Positions 43,158 through 53,261 of a DNA stretch of 64,000 nt are shown here, piece after piece. A model generated the notes under the pieces. It did no database searches. It saw only the letters and a program-made list of their open reading frames with translations, and was not told where the DNA came from. Made by a program: the position numbers and the translations under genes. Each line of letters begins with the position of its first letter. The first letter of the stretch is position 1. Location: the NCBI GenBank assembly GCA_018873225.1, contig JAEILZ010000005.1, positions 248,001 to 312,000 of the forward strand, in the 5' to 3' direction. The stretch is from [Phialemoniopsis] sp. UDSM-2020 (lineage: Eukaryota > Ascomycota > Sordariomycetes > Thyridiales > Thyridiaceae).

Positions 43158-44857
43158 CTACCAAGGCCCTCGCATACAGGGGAACTTGAGCAACCTTGTA
43201 TCTTCCAATTGTTTGTCCATATCCTGGAAGTCCTCGGGATGGGCTTGCGTGATGTGATCCTTCGTTTCAGTCTTCGTAGCGAAGGGCTTACTGTCGCAGG
43301 CTCTGAGCGGGCACTGAACTTGCGTACAGAAGGTGAACCGCAACCAACGGTCGTAGGTCTTGTACCGCTCTCGCCGTTTCGTGACCAGGATCGTCGCCAC
43401 CCTCTTCAGCTCCTCCTGTATCTTTGGGTTCTTGAGATACTCCTCGATCCAGGCTTCCATATTTCGAAAGGTCTCATCTTTCCATCCGTCAAGCTCCAGC
43501 GCGCCAACCTTGAGTCCTCCGTCCCACTTGTGGTAGTTGAGCGCGCCTTCGGACCTATCCGCCTCGTGTCGCATCATTCTCTCAGTAGAGTCCGAACTCG
43601 TCGCGGCATCAGCAGCGGTCTTCACAATTCCTAATCTATTTGCGATGAAGCCTTTTACTGCTTCTTTGAAAGTCGGCTTGAGTCCTGTCCCTAGAGTCAA
43701 AAGTAACCGGACTGGTGACGTTGTTCTATCCTTGTATCCCATCTTACGCTCTTTGGTTTCGACTTCTGAGAAAAGTTCCCATGACGGGTCATTGCAACCC
43801 ACTGCGCCGTCAATGTACTTTTCATCTAGAACAAGCGCGGACTTGAAGTAGGACGGTGCTGCCGACGTCGCCCGCGCAACTTGCCAGATGAAACAGTCTG
43901 GTGCGGGACCGGGATTCAACGGACGAGTACTTTTCCCGTCTTCGTGCTTGTAGGTTCGAAACAAATATGGCTGGGTTCTCGCTCGTTTCCTTCTCGCCAC
44001 AACTACACTGAAACAGTGGTTAGTACTCGGAGATAGGCTTGCTCAGATAATGGCATGACTTACGTTCGACACAGATCCTCCGGGCTTGCAAGCTTCAAGA
44101 AATGCGCTGCTGGGTTGTTCGGTGGCGCATGCTCACGAACAATATCTTCAATTTCGTCTTCGAGGCAGTGGTAGTCGTACTTGTCTCTCAGTACCCTTCC
44201 TAGATGGAGTCTTCGCGGGCGGCTGAAAATACGTTCTGCCATAGCCGGATAGCGTCCAACACATTCTTCTGCCGACATTCGTAGTCGCCCGAGCATCAAA
44301 GCGGCAAGCCTGGCGGAACAGGTATACTGCTTTAGCGGCTATTGTCCAGTGTGAGATAGAGTCCAAGACTTACCCTCCTGTACTTGTGCCTCCAATAAAG
44401 TCAAAATAATGACATGGAAGAAACTTGTCCTCGCGAGATTGAAGGTCCTGGTGCGTTTGCTTTAGCCTCTCGGCCTTGGCTGTGTCGGAGCGCGCCATGC
44501 GAAATCGCCTGTCTTGGGTCTGTGTCCGCGAGGCAGGTGGTTTCTCGGGCAGGTCAGAGGAACTGTTGTATTGGTTGCGCGGATATGGAGGAGGGCCGAA
44601 ACTGGATGTGTGCGGTTTCCAGTCTGGATCCTGGAAACCTTCGGGTGGCTGGGAGGATAGTTCAAGATCTCTGACTACTCGCATGAGTCGTTGAAGTAGC
44701 AGAAGACTGGCATAGCCCCTAGATCCTCCACCCTCTGTATGGCGTTAGCCGATGTTTCGAGACTTTTTCGAGACATTGCAAGCTCACCTAGGGCCAATAT
44801 CAGCTTTCTAGCCCACGGGTCGATATCGACATGGTAGTGACGGTCTTGGTCTGCCAT
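43158..44857 (-). CDS. Patatin-like phospholipase with a C-terminal C2H2-like segment
   Basis: Exons 44857-44788, 44734-44374, 44309-44064 and 44007-43158 give 508 residues. Patatin enzymes hydrolyse acyl ester bonds in phospholipids or related lipids with a Ser-Asp dyad. The oxyanion-hole motif GGGSRG is at 25-30, split from the N terminus by the first intron; the nucleophile is S141 in GGTSTGG, whose last glycine is completed across the second intron; the Asp is D292 in YIDGAVG. ATSAAPSYF between them is also family-typical. After the lipase domain the chain ends in a Cys/His segment (CTQVQCPLRACDSKPF...TKDHITQAH) with the spacing of a degenerate C2H2 finger. No signal peptide, so probably intracellular. 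Many fungal patatins of this build carry extra repeat or regulatory domains. Confidence 0.9.
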
Positions 44858-45584
44858 GATGAAGGATGTGTATCGTGGGTCAATGATGTTGGCATTGTGG
44901 AGCACCAACGACACGGGAGGAGTTTTAAATCAGACTTCGTGGCCTCCGGCGGCATCATGCAAACCACCTGCGAGGCTCTCCCCCGTCGCAAATACGCGCC
45001 GGTGGCTGAGTTCATTGCCTTTTTGGCGATCCAGCCTTGCTGGGCTTGTCCGTAAGAAGGTGTATTGAAGAATTCGTGCTCAAGGCAGAGCATGCAGCCA
45101 CAAGTGCGCAGCTGAGGTAGCCAACCCGATAAATATATGCGAGCGGCCATTTGCGACCGCAAAACAGCGCAAGTCTCTTTTCCAGTGGTGTACACTGTAC
45201 GCCAACCGCATAATGTGGCGTCCCTCTTTCTATCCTTTCCGGTTTCAACAATATAGGCAACCCGAACTTTGTGGTGTGAAGAGACATTCAGCTGACCAGA
45301 AATGGACGTGATAGTCAGCCCCTTCCCTCTTACTGGCCCCCAAAGGTGGTCGTCCGCCCGACAATCAATTGGCAAGTGACCTTTGTGTTGACCTACCCAA
45401 TAGCACACCATTGCATATGTGGCTGGCTAGGCGCCTTTCAAGGCCAATTTGATCAACACGGCTGCCACCTGCCGACGTGCCCCAACTTAAGAATAACATA
45501 CCACCTTTCAGCAGGTCCTCAACCCCTCTTCTTGACGCTCCAGACGTAAATCAGCATATTTCAAGTCATCGTATCTTGTGGACA
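44858..45584. other. Divergent upstream region
   Basis: About 730 bases between the patatin gene (-) and the orphan gene at 45585 (+). A long minus-strand frame runs through it (to 45411) and overlaps the patatin gene in another frame; it has no features and is not called. Confidence 0.45.
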
Positions 45585-46232
45585 ATGACTGGTCTTGAAC
45601 ATACAGCTCGGCAACTAGCAAGGGTCAATCTCGAGGATTATCGAGATGACCCGGACAAAGTATGGAAGTACGCGAAATCAGCCCAGGAAGTCCTTATCGA
45701 AGAGATATCGAAAGATGAGGGAGATCCAGCGTTCTGGCCAGGACGCGAGTGGGTACATGCCGAGAACAGCTACCCAGGAGACTCTATCAAAGACATAGGT
45801 TGCCTTGGTTGTCAGCCAAAGACAATCTCTGTAATCGAATACAACTGTGCAACGGGCATGGCTTACGTCAAGGGACTGGAAGAGCTTCACAGTAAGTCTC
45901 CTATTTTTGGGTTTTAGTCTGCCTCTGTTAAGGATGAAACAGGTCGTAAAGCTCTCTTCTCGCGTCTTCCATCGAGGATGAATCGGACTCTCTATGTGTA
46001 CATGGAGAGATGCACCCCTTGGGATGCAAAGAATGCTCCGAGGTTTCGGGTGACAGACCGGCATACCCGGTCGAAGAGCATGATTGAGCGCCAGAGAATC
46101 AAGCTCGATCAGCTATCTGTAGGCGAACGGTTCAAGATCTTCATTGGCCAAATCCAGTGGATCTTCATTCTCAATGCATCGCGGGAGTTCTCAGGATTAA
46201 GTGAGAAGAGTATGAGGTCGGACACTTCGTGA
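45585..46232 (+). CDS. Orphan hypothetical protein, two exons
   Basis: Exons 45585-45891 and 45943-46232 give 198 residues; GT-AG junction, phase 1. It starts MTGLEHTARQLARVNLEDY, has no signal peptide or membrane segment, and is rich in charged residues. The first exon ends MAYVKGLEELH. The second holds LYVYMERCTPWDAKNAPRFR and many Arg/Lys. I do not recognise a family; length and splice signals make it a reasonable gene but without homology support. ATG 45585 is the first ATG of the frame; upstream only non-ATG codons continue it. Confidence 0.55.
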
Positions 46233-46454
46233 AACACTGGCATTCGATTTTCGGCTTGACTGTTGTCCATCTTGCATAATCGGTGTTTGGGGCGTGACAG
46301 GGGACCGGGGTCACATCGGGAAACATTTGGTTCTGTCCTTGGGTGATTTTGGAACAAGCACATGGACTTGCTATGTATTCAATCGAGTAATGAACTATTC
46401 GTACTTTTAAAAGGTTGTCGAGTCCACTTATCGCAGCCGTCTAGACCGATCGCT

Positions 46455-48668
46455 CTAAGTGCTTACAACACTATCTCCAGTGACCAGATCTTCGAAGCCA
46501 AAGTTGTCCATCTGCTCATCGTAGTAAGGAAACCCCGGTATCGTCTCCGCGTCAGGGAAGAGGGCTGGTCCAGTTCCAATGCCCGCGGCAGAGCCCACCA
46601 GATTTTCCTGCTCCAACAAGTACTGATCGACAGTCACGATGGCTCTTTTGCTCAAGGCATCGATGACGAGTTTCAACGAATCGAAAACCCGTGAGGGCGT
46701 GGCATCAAACTCCCGATCGTATATCTCCATGGATGCCTTTACCAGCTCCAGATCCTGCGGTGCACTTGGCTGCACTGCGTAGGTGAGAATATTGGCGAGC
46801 AAAACAATCAGGCCGGAGAAATGAGCGCATGTGCCTTGCCTAGAGCATGTTAGCTGTCACTCAATCATCGAAGGGGAGAGCGAATAGTGCGTACCAGATC
46901 AGAGATCGCGATGGTGTCGTGCTTTGAAAGAGCCTAATACAGCTGCGGCTCATCTCCACACAGCAATCCCATCCCTTCGGTAGAGGCCTGTTCTGAGCGT
47001 TGATGCATGTGAGGACCTTGGCACCATACGAAGCCGAGGCAAAGTCCTCCACCGCGGCTCTGCCTAGAGCACCTATGCTTCCCATCCAATCTGTCTTGCA
47101 ACTCCACACCCCATGTGTAGAGACAAGACAAGCCAGGTAGATGTGATACAATGCTGATAGTTGAAGCAAGTCTGCATCTTCCACAGAACCAGCAACATTG
47201 TCAGGTTTGAACGCGAATGGGATGCGGTTGACCCATTCGCTGAGCATATTGTCCAGCTTTTCGACCCGGGCCTGCCGTGCTGTGGGGTCAAGTTTCAAGA
47301 AGTGACTGGAGTAGAGGAGTTCATATACCTTGCCCTCAATTCGAGCTAGCTCTAGGCGGTAGCCAAAGATGTTGAAGTTGCTGCTGCGGTCCTTGGTCCA
47401 AATGAGGCTTGTCTCATCTGGAGATACGTGCGGGCTAAATGGGATACTGATGTCGGCATCAGAAAGCATAGAAGGTGTTTTCGTCTTGAGACAAATATCC
47501 TACAATGGTGTTAGGCTACACGCGAGTTTTGGTGGCAAGACTTTTCATACCTTATCAGCCATATAAGTGACCCAGAAGACATTTGACCTTTCCAAGGCTT
47601 CCTCTTGTGTGAAGTATTGCGATGAATCTTGATAATGCAGCTGCATACGGTGCGCCAACCGTACTGCCATTCCAAGAAGGATGCTCGATGGCCTGATGTC
47701 GAGGGAGTTTCGGAATAGAAGGGACAACCCTACGAGCACTTGGACGCCGACTAAGTCCTGATCCCTGACCACGAGTTCCGGGACCAGAGCTTGAACATTT
47801 CGCATGCAATAGTCTGTCCATTTCCTCTTCTCATCGGGACTAAGTCCTGATTTGTTCCCTAGGGCGGGACTAGACTGGAGACCTAGCCCTATGACTACAA
47901 GGATAGCTCCCCATGAAGCTGAGTCGTGCGCGGGGTCATGACTGAACCACCTCGTTACCATCCTCATAAACGAGGCTTGGTTGAACAGGGGTATCGACGG
48001 GTTTAGAAACTTGAAGTAGTCGTCAAGCATGGGTTCGATCTCCTGTACAGGTTAGCAAGTCGTCTGGCTCGCCGCCCAAGGAGCCAAGGGTTCGAACCTA
48101 CATCAAGCGGTGGCAGGGACAAAGGCGCATCTTGAGGACCATAATATAAAGTAGGATTTATCGGGTCAAACGTCCATAAGCTGATCCCGTCCTCATGTGT
48201 GACACTGGTAGATGCGTTCATAGAAGCCGCAGACGGCTCAGCCTCGGCGGCCACAACGCTTTCGGCGGCATCTTGAATGGCCTGGACTGCTGTTGCCAGT
48301 CCCGGGTCCAGATTTTCGAGGTCCCTAAGGCACAGAGCATCAGTTCATCGAATATCAATCTGAACCAAACACAGATCGTTATGCTAACTGTTCAGCCTCC
48401 AAAGAGCCTGTGTGACCTTGCTTTGCCGAGCTTGCTTTACGTCGAGATATGATCTGGCGACACTCTGTCTTGTAAAGCACACAATTGGAGCACTGAGGCT
48501 TGCGAGAGTCGCACTTGATCTTCTTGATGAAGCAAAGGTCGCAAGCTATGCAATCTTAGTCAGGAACCTTTGACATGAGGCAGGTGACAGGCGGCATGGG
48601 AAGCAGGATAGGTAGGTACCTTTCGTTCGCCGGCCACGAGCTGGGCGGGGCGATGGCAAGGGAGGCAT
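46455..48668 (-). CDS. Zn2Cys6 transcription factor with fungal-specific TF domain
   Basis: Six exons, 48668-48620, 48545-48389, 48324-48102, 48042-47551, 47499-46895 and 46839-46455, give 636 residues. The first exon codes 16 basic residues ([16 protein letters not shown]); the zinc cluster is C18-x2-C21-x6-C28-x6-C35-x2-C38-x6-C45 ([22 protein letters not shown]), followed by the basic stretch [11 protein letters not shown]. The fungal-specific transcription factor domain starts near [18 protein letters not shown]; key blocks are [38 protein letters not shown] and a region around [23 protein letters not shown]. The C terminus is acidic/Gly-rich. It lies 250 bases beside the ADH gene on the same strand and is a candidate regulator of the oxidoreductase group. 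Confidence 0.9.
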
Positions 48669-48918
48669 ACTGACAGTTCACGACTGGCTCCGTCTGCTTG
48701 ATAACTGGTAACTGGATGTTTGATATGTCAAGATGAGAGAACGATTCTAAAGCATTTCATGTCACCACAGAGACCGGGGGTCGTGTGTACAATGCAGTAG
48801 TCAAAACTTGGTGAAGGTGATGAAGTGGGCCTATGATGACAAATTCGTCGATTATCTCCGCTCCCAGAAACACCCGTGCTTGGCGATGTCAGATTACATC
48901 ACAAGTTTCTAACCAGCC

Positions 48919-50124
48919 CTATGATTGATGTTCATTGACCAGAACCAATCGGTAGCGTGGCTTTCCTGCCTCCAGGTCCACCAGGGCTTGATTCGCCTCC
49001 TTCAGAGGCATCGTCTGTACCCACGGTTTAATCTTTTCCTTAGCAGCGAGCTCGAGCATGTCCCTCATCTCGGTCGGTGTCCCGCAAATGGCTCCGGCGA
49101 TAGTCAGTCCCCGGAAGAGGAGCGTCAAGGCGCTGAATGGCGGGAATTGACCCCCTTCGTGGGCGCTGCGAAAGACTCTTAGCAATGTACAGCAGTGAAA
49201 AGGGCGTACTACCAACCCGACTTGCACAAGAACTCCTCCGGTCTTGAGCAGTTTGAGATATGGGGTCAGATCCATATCTGGACTGGACGCTGTGACAATG
49301 ACAATGTCCAGTGTCCCGAAGTTCTCGTCATCCCAGCTTTTGTCATCCGCCGTCGCGATGTATTTGTCCGCTCCGAGCGCAAGGGCGTCTTGTGCTTTGG
49401 ACGATCTCCGAGAGATGGCGATGACCTGCTCGGCCTTGAGAGCCCGCGCGAACAGAATACCGAAATGACCCAGACCGCCGAGACCTACGATGGCGACTTT
49501 CTTACCCGGCCCGCAGCCGTACTTCTTCAGGGGCGCGTACATTGTGATGCCGGCGCAGAACATCGATGCCGCGTCTTCGGATGCTACCCCGTCCGGGATC
49601 TTGAACACGAACCTGTGATGAACTCGAGTGTAGTTGCCAAAGCCCCCGTAAGATTTGCCAATGTCGTCGGGGTAGACCGCTCCGTAGGTGGCTACAGCGC
49701 GCGGACAATAGTTTGACTGGTCCGAGGAGCATTCGTAGCAGTCCGGCCGCTCGCAGCTTCGTGCTTGTGGGCCCACGCCGACCCTGTCGCCGACTTTGAT
49801 GTTCTCGACGTGGTCGCCGACACGTACGACTTTACCCACCAGCTCATGTCCGACAACGCATGCTGTGTATCATCTTGTTAGCTAGAGCCTGTTTCCACTT
49901 GTAGCTTGTGTACGGCTGATCTTACGGTAGGGGGTAGCCCCGAAGTCAGCGCGGAGAGTGTGAAGGTCGGTTGCGCAGATCCCACAATGGGACACCTGAA
50001 TGTCGACGTCATGCTCCTCCCATTTCTTTGGCTCGAAAGTGCCCCATTCCATGTGGCCTTCGGCGGCTTTGGCGTCATGGCCAAGCCACCCCTCAAACCT
50101 GTAGGCAGGTACTGGCGCGCCCAT
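48919..50124 (-). CDS. Zinc-dependent alcohol dehydrogenase (CAD/ADH6-like)
   Basis: Reduces aldehydes or oxidises alcohols with NAD(P)H, probably in the cytosol; closest build is yeast Adh6/Adh7 and plant cinnamyl alcohol dehydrogenase. Exons 50124-49926, 49862-49217 and 49165-48919 give 363 residues. Catalytic zinc ligands are C47 (SHCGICATDLHT) and H72-E73 (VVGHE); structural zinc is held by C103, C108, C111 and C119. The nucleotide-binding fingerprint is GLGGLGHFG. The second intron (49216-49166, 51 bases) has no in-frame stop and can be read through, but splicing (GTTGGT donor, CTAAG branch, CAG acceptor) removes 17 extra residues and restores LVQVGAHEGGQ and the family length. It diverges from the MDR gene with 434 bases between. 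Confidence 0.9.
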
Positions 50125-50558
50125 CTCTAGGTTTCGTATTGAGGTTTGAAGTTTGGGATATTCTCAAATGATGAGAGTTACAATTCATGAAATGAAGACA
50201 TAAAATAGATAGCTTGAATCATTGTTTGCGCCTTGTTGAGCAAGGTTGTTATAAATATTTGGGTTTGTCCATAGTCACCTGCGTACCAGCATTTTCTTAA
50301 TCCACGGACAATTCCAACAGTCTTGGCGTTGCAAAGTCCACGGACAAATCAGCCACTGCCCGGAGAACCCTAGTACTTACTTGAGTCATCTGTTCCTCTA
50401 ATACAAACCATATCTCATTCTCATATCTGTATTTAATTAGCTAGATGTTGAAGAATCTTCCATCTTCTTCCCTTCACAAGCACGTTGAGTGATCTCTTCC
50501 CCACACTTTGATACACCGGTACACCACATCACCCTACGCAGCTGGGATCTCTTTCAAA
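50125..50558. promoter_or_regulatory. Shared divergent region between ADH and MDR genes
   Basis: 434 bases between the start codons of two divergent oxidoreductase genes. It must carry both promoters and is AT-richer than the flanking genes. No specific operator can be named; paired CGG triplets for a Zn2Cys6 protein would be worth looking for. Confidence 0.55.
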
Positions 50559-51752
50559 ATGTCTACCGCCAAAGCGATAGTAGTTCTTCCTGAAGAAAAA
50601 ATTGCTGGAATTAGAGATGTTCCTGTTCCCAGGATCCGAGATGGTTGGACCCTTGTCAGGGTAAAGGCTGTGGCTCTCAACCCAACCGATTGGAAGCACA
50701 TTGACTTTGGCTACGCGAATGCTGGGGCCAGAATAGGCTGCGAATACGCCGGCATTGTGGAAGAGGTCGGTGCTAATGTCACAACTGTGAAGAACGGCGA
50801 TCGTGTTGCTGGCTTCTGCCATGGAGGGTTAGTACTTCGATGGATTGTCCTTGACTTGTAGTCTCCAGAATATTGACACACAACCCTCCTATTCTTAGAC
50901 ACCGCAGCGACCACGAAACCGGTGCTTTTGGCGAATATGTCCTCGGGAAGGCGTGCGGACAGTTCAAGATCCCCTTGAGCATGTCATTTAGACAGGCGGT
51001 GACGCTTCCGATCTCGACTTTTACTTGTGTAAGCCACCCTCATGTTCACAGACGTTGTCAAGCGGTGCCACTGACTGTCATCATAGGGTCTCGGTCTATA
51101 CAAATCTCTCCAACTTCCTCCCCCCGACCGGCCCGCGAAGGAACCGTTTCCCATCCTCATACACGGCGGCAGCACCTCGACTGGCATGCGTGCCATTCAG
51201 TTCGCAAAGGCTTCGGGGCTGAACGTAATGGCAACCGCATCGCCTCATAATTTCGATTACCTCAAGTCGCTTGGCGCAGACGCGGTCTTCGACTACAGAT
51301 CTCCGACGTGCGGTTCAGACATAAGGTCCTTTACGAAGAACAAGTTGAGGTACGCCTGGGACTGTGTCGGTGGCGGCGAGACACTATGTTGCAAAGCCTC
51401 GAGTGACGCCGAGCCAAGCAAGTACGGTGCCATCAACGCATCTAACGAGCCCGACGGAGACCTCCTGAAATCCACCAACCCGATGGTCGAGGGCCCGTTC
51501 TTTGTCTACGCATACAACATCCTCAACGAGCCGTACGAGTGGCAGGGCGCAATTGTCCGGCCGCCGGTTGACGAGATGGAGTTTGCCCAGTCGTTCAAGC
51601 AGCTGACTCTGGATCTTTTCGATGAAGGAAAGCTCACCTTTGTCAAGATCAGTCTCAATAGAGGCGGTGCCGGTCTGGAGGGTGTCATGAAGGGACTAGA
51701 CGAAATGCGAGCGGGCAGGGTCAGCGGTGAGAAGCTAGTATACACGCTGTAA
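50559..51752 (+). CDS. MDR oxidoreductase (trans-enoyl-reductase/ToxD-like)
   Basis: Exons 50559-50827, 50899-51028 and 51087-51752 give 354 residues, typical of zinc-free medium-chain reductases. The N-terminal GroES-like domain has VRVKAVALNPTDWKHIDFG and GCEYAGIVEEVG; the second exon carries HETGAFGEYV. The NADPH-binding domain starts at FPILIHGGSTSTGMRAIQFAK with an S-T-S-T-G variation on the usual GGxG. Relatives include quinone reductases and stand-alone enoyl reductases that assist polyketide synthases (LovC type) and ToxD. No PKS lies in the window, so a detoxification or small-molecule role is equally possible. It diverges from the ADH gene and lies ahead of the SDR on the same strand. 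Confidence 0.88.
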
Positions 51753-52165
51753 GCTAGAGCTTCCGTAAGCACCACTCGGTCCACTCTCCTATCATATCTC
51801 ATCAATAATGCTGTTCGCTGGGTCGCGCGCGCACGCGTCGTTGATTCGGTAATAAAATTTTGGGCAGAAGTACCGCGCGTTTCCACAACTTACCAATGAA
51901 ATGTCTCGAAGGGTCCGTCATCATAAATCCTTCTGTCCATCCTCGGACTCTGTCGTACTTCGAAACTATGCCTTGATTAGGCTTGGTCCTTCATGTTGCC
52001 GATGAGCCGCCGACCAATTTCACGTCTACGTCGTACCTCAGTGAAGGAGGACTCTAGTAGCGTACTTAAAGTCAATGGGAATCAGCTACAGCAACCACCT
52101 TGAAGAAGTGACACGTCAATAACATATTGTCTGAAAGTCACTTACTTGCCATTTTGCTCAATAGA
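51753..52165. other. Intergenic: SDR upstream region
   Basis: 413 bases between two same-strand oxidoreductase genes; no gene or RNA feature is seen. Confidence 0.5.
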
Positions 52166-53128
52166 ATGGCTGCACCTCAATTCACCCACCCCGACCGGCC
52201 GCTCACATGGCTCATCACGGGCTGCTCCTCGGACATCGGCTTCGGCATGACCCTCACCCGCATCGCCCAGGCAGCCGGTCACACCGTCGTCGCTACCTCT
52301 CGTGACCCGTCCCGATCACCGAAACTCGTAGAGGAAGTCGAATCCAAAGGCGGGCGCTGGCTGCCCCTCGACGTCGATGACCTCGACCAGGGCCGTGACC
52401 TGATTGACATCCTGGAGAAAGAGGGCACGCACGTCGATATCCTGGTCAACAATGCCGGGTACGCCACGCTGAGCACCGTCGAGAGCTTCACCGAGGACGA
52501 GGTGCGCGGGCACATGGAGACCATGTACTTTGGGCCGTTCCGGCTCATCCGCGCCGTGCTGCCGTACATGCGGCAGAGACGCTTCGGCGTCATCGTACAC
52601 ATGAGCACCGCGTCTGCGTTCGAGCCGCCCGAGTCGATGACGCTTTATGGCGCGTCAAAGGCCGCTTTGGATAGTATGTAGACAAGGACATGGTGTGATC
52701 ATCTGGAAGGAAATGCTGACAAGGCACGACACTCAGCTGTGACCAAGTCCCTCGCCAAGGAGGTCGCCCCCTTCAACATCCGCGCGTTCAGTGTCGTGCT
52801 CGGCACATTCCGGACCAACGCCGGCGCGTCGATCAAGCCGGGGGAGACTCCGCTCCCCGATGACTACAAGGGGAGCATGGTGGAGATGCTCGTCAACTTC
52901 TTGGGCAACGGCGGTCACGGTAAGCAAGGCCCTGTAGGCGACCCAGTCAAGGGCATGCAGGCGATATTCGACCTTGTGATGGGGCAAGGGGCGGGTAAAG
53001 GAAGAGAAGGCGAAGTCTTGCTCACCTTGGGAAAGGACGCGATCGCCCATGCAAAGGCTGTCAGGGACAAATTTGACCATTCTCTAGAGGTATTCGCCGA
53101 TGTAGGCAATGATGTGTACACACCCTAG
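52166..53128 (+). CDS. Short-chain dehydrogenase/reductase (SDR)
   Basis: Exons 52166-52673 and 52737-53128 give 299 residues. Classical SDR motifs are all present: the cofactor-binding TGCSSDIGFG (18-27) with TSRDP after strand 2 (an Arg there favours NADP(H)), LDVDD, NNAG, the catalytic Ser in VHMSTASAF and Y-G-A-S-K as the active-site Tyr/Lys, cut by the intron a few residues later. After the intron, KSLAKEVAPFNIRAFSVVLGTFRT is the usual helix and strand. The substrate is open; relatives reduce ketones or act on steroids and retinoid-like compounds. It converges with the next Zn2Cys6 gene (133 bases between stops). Confidence 0.92.
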
Positions 53129-53261
53129 CGTATGGTTAGAAGGAAGTTGGTATCATTCTCAATATCAGTATGAGTCCTGAACGCCTCTATAATACATGAT
53201 CAGTCCTAAATATCCATACTCTTCATGCAGCTCATCCCAATGCAATGTCATGCGGGACGCC

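Noticed and set aside
44800..45411. 203-codon minus-strand frame upstream of the patatin gene
   Set aside because: Overlaps the patatin first exon in another frame; no ATG context or motif supports it.
48053..48100. tRNA-like GGTTCGAACC sequence
   Set aside because: Lies inside a well-supported intron of the Zn2Cys6 gene; no acceptor stem or D-arm is present.
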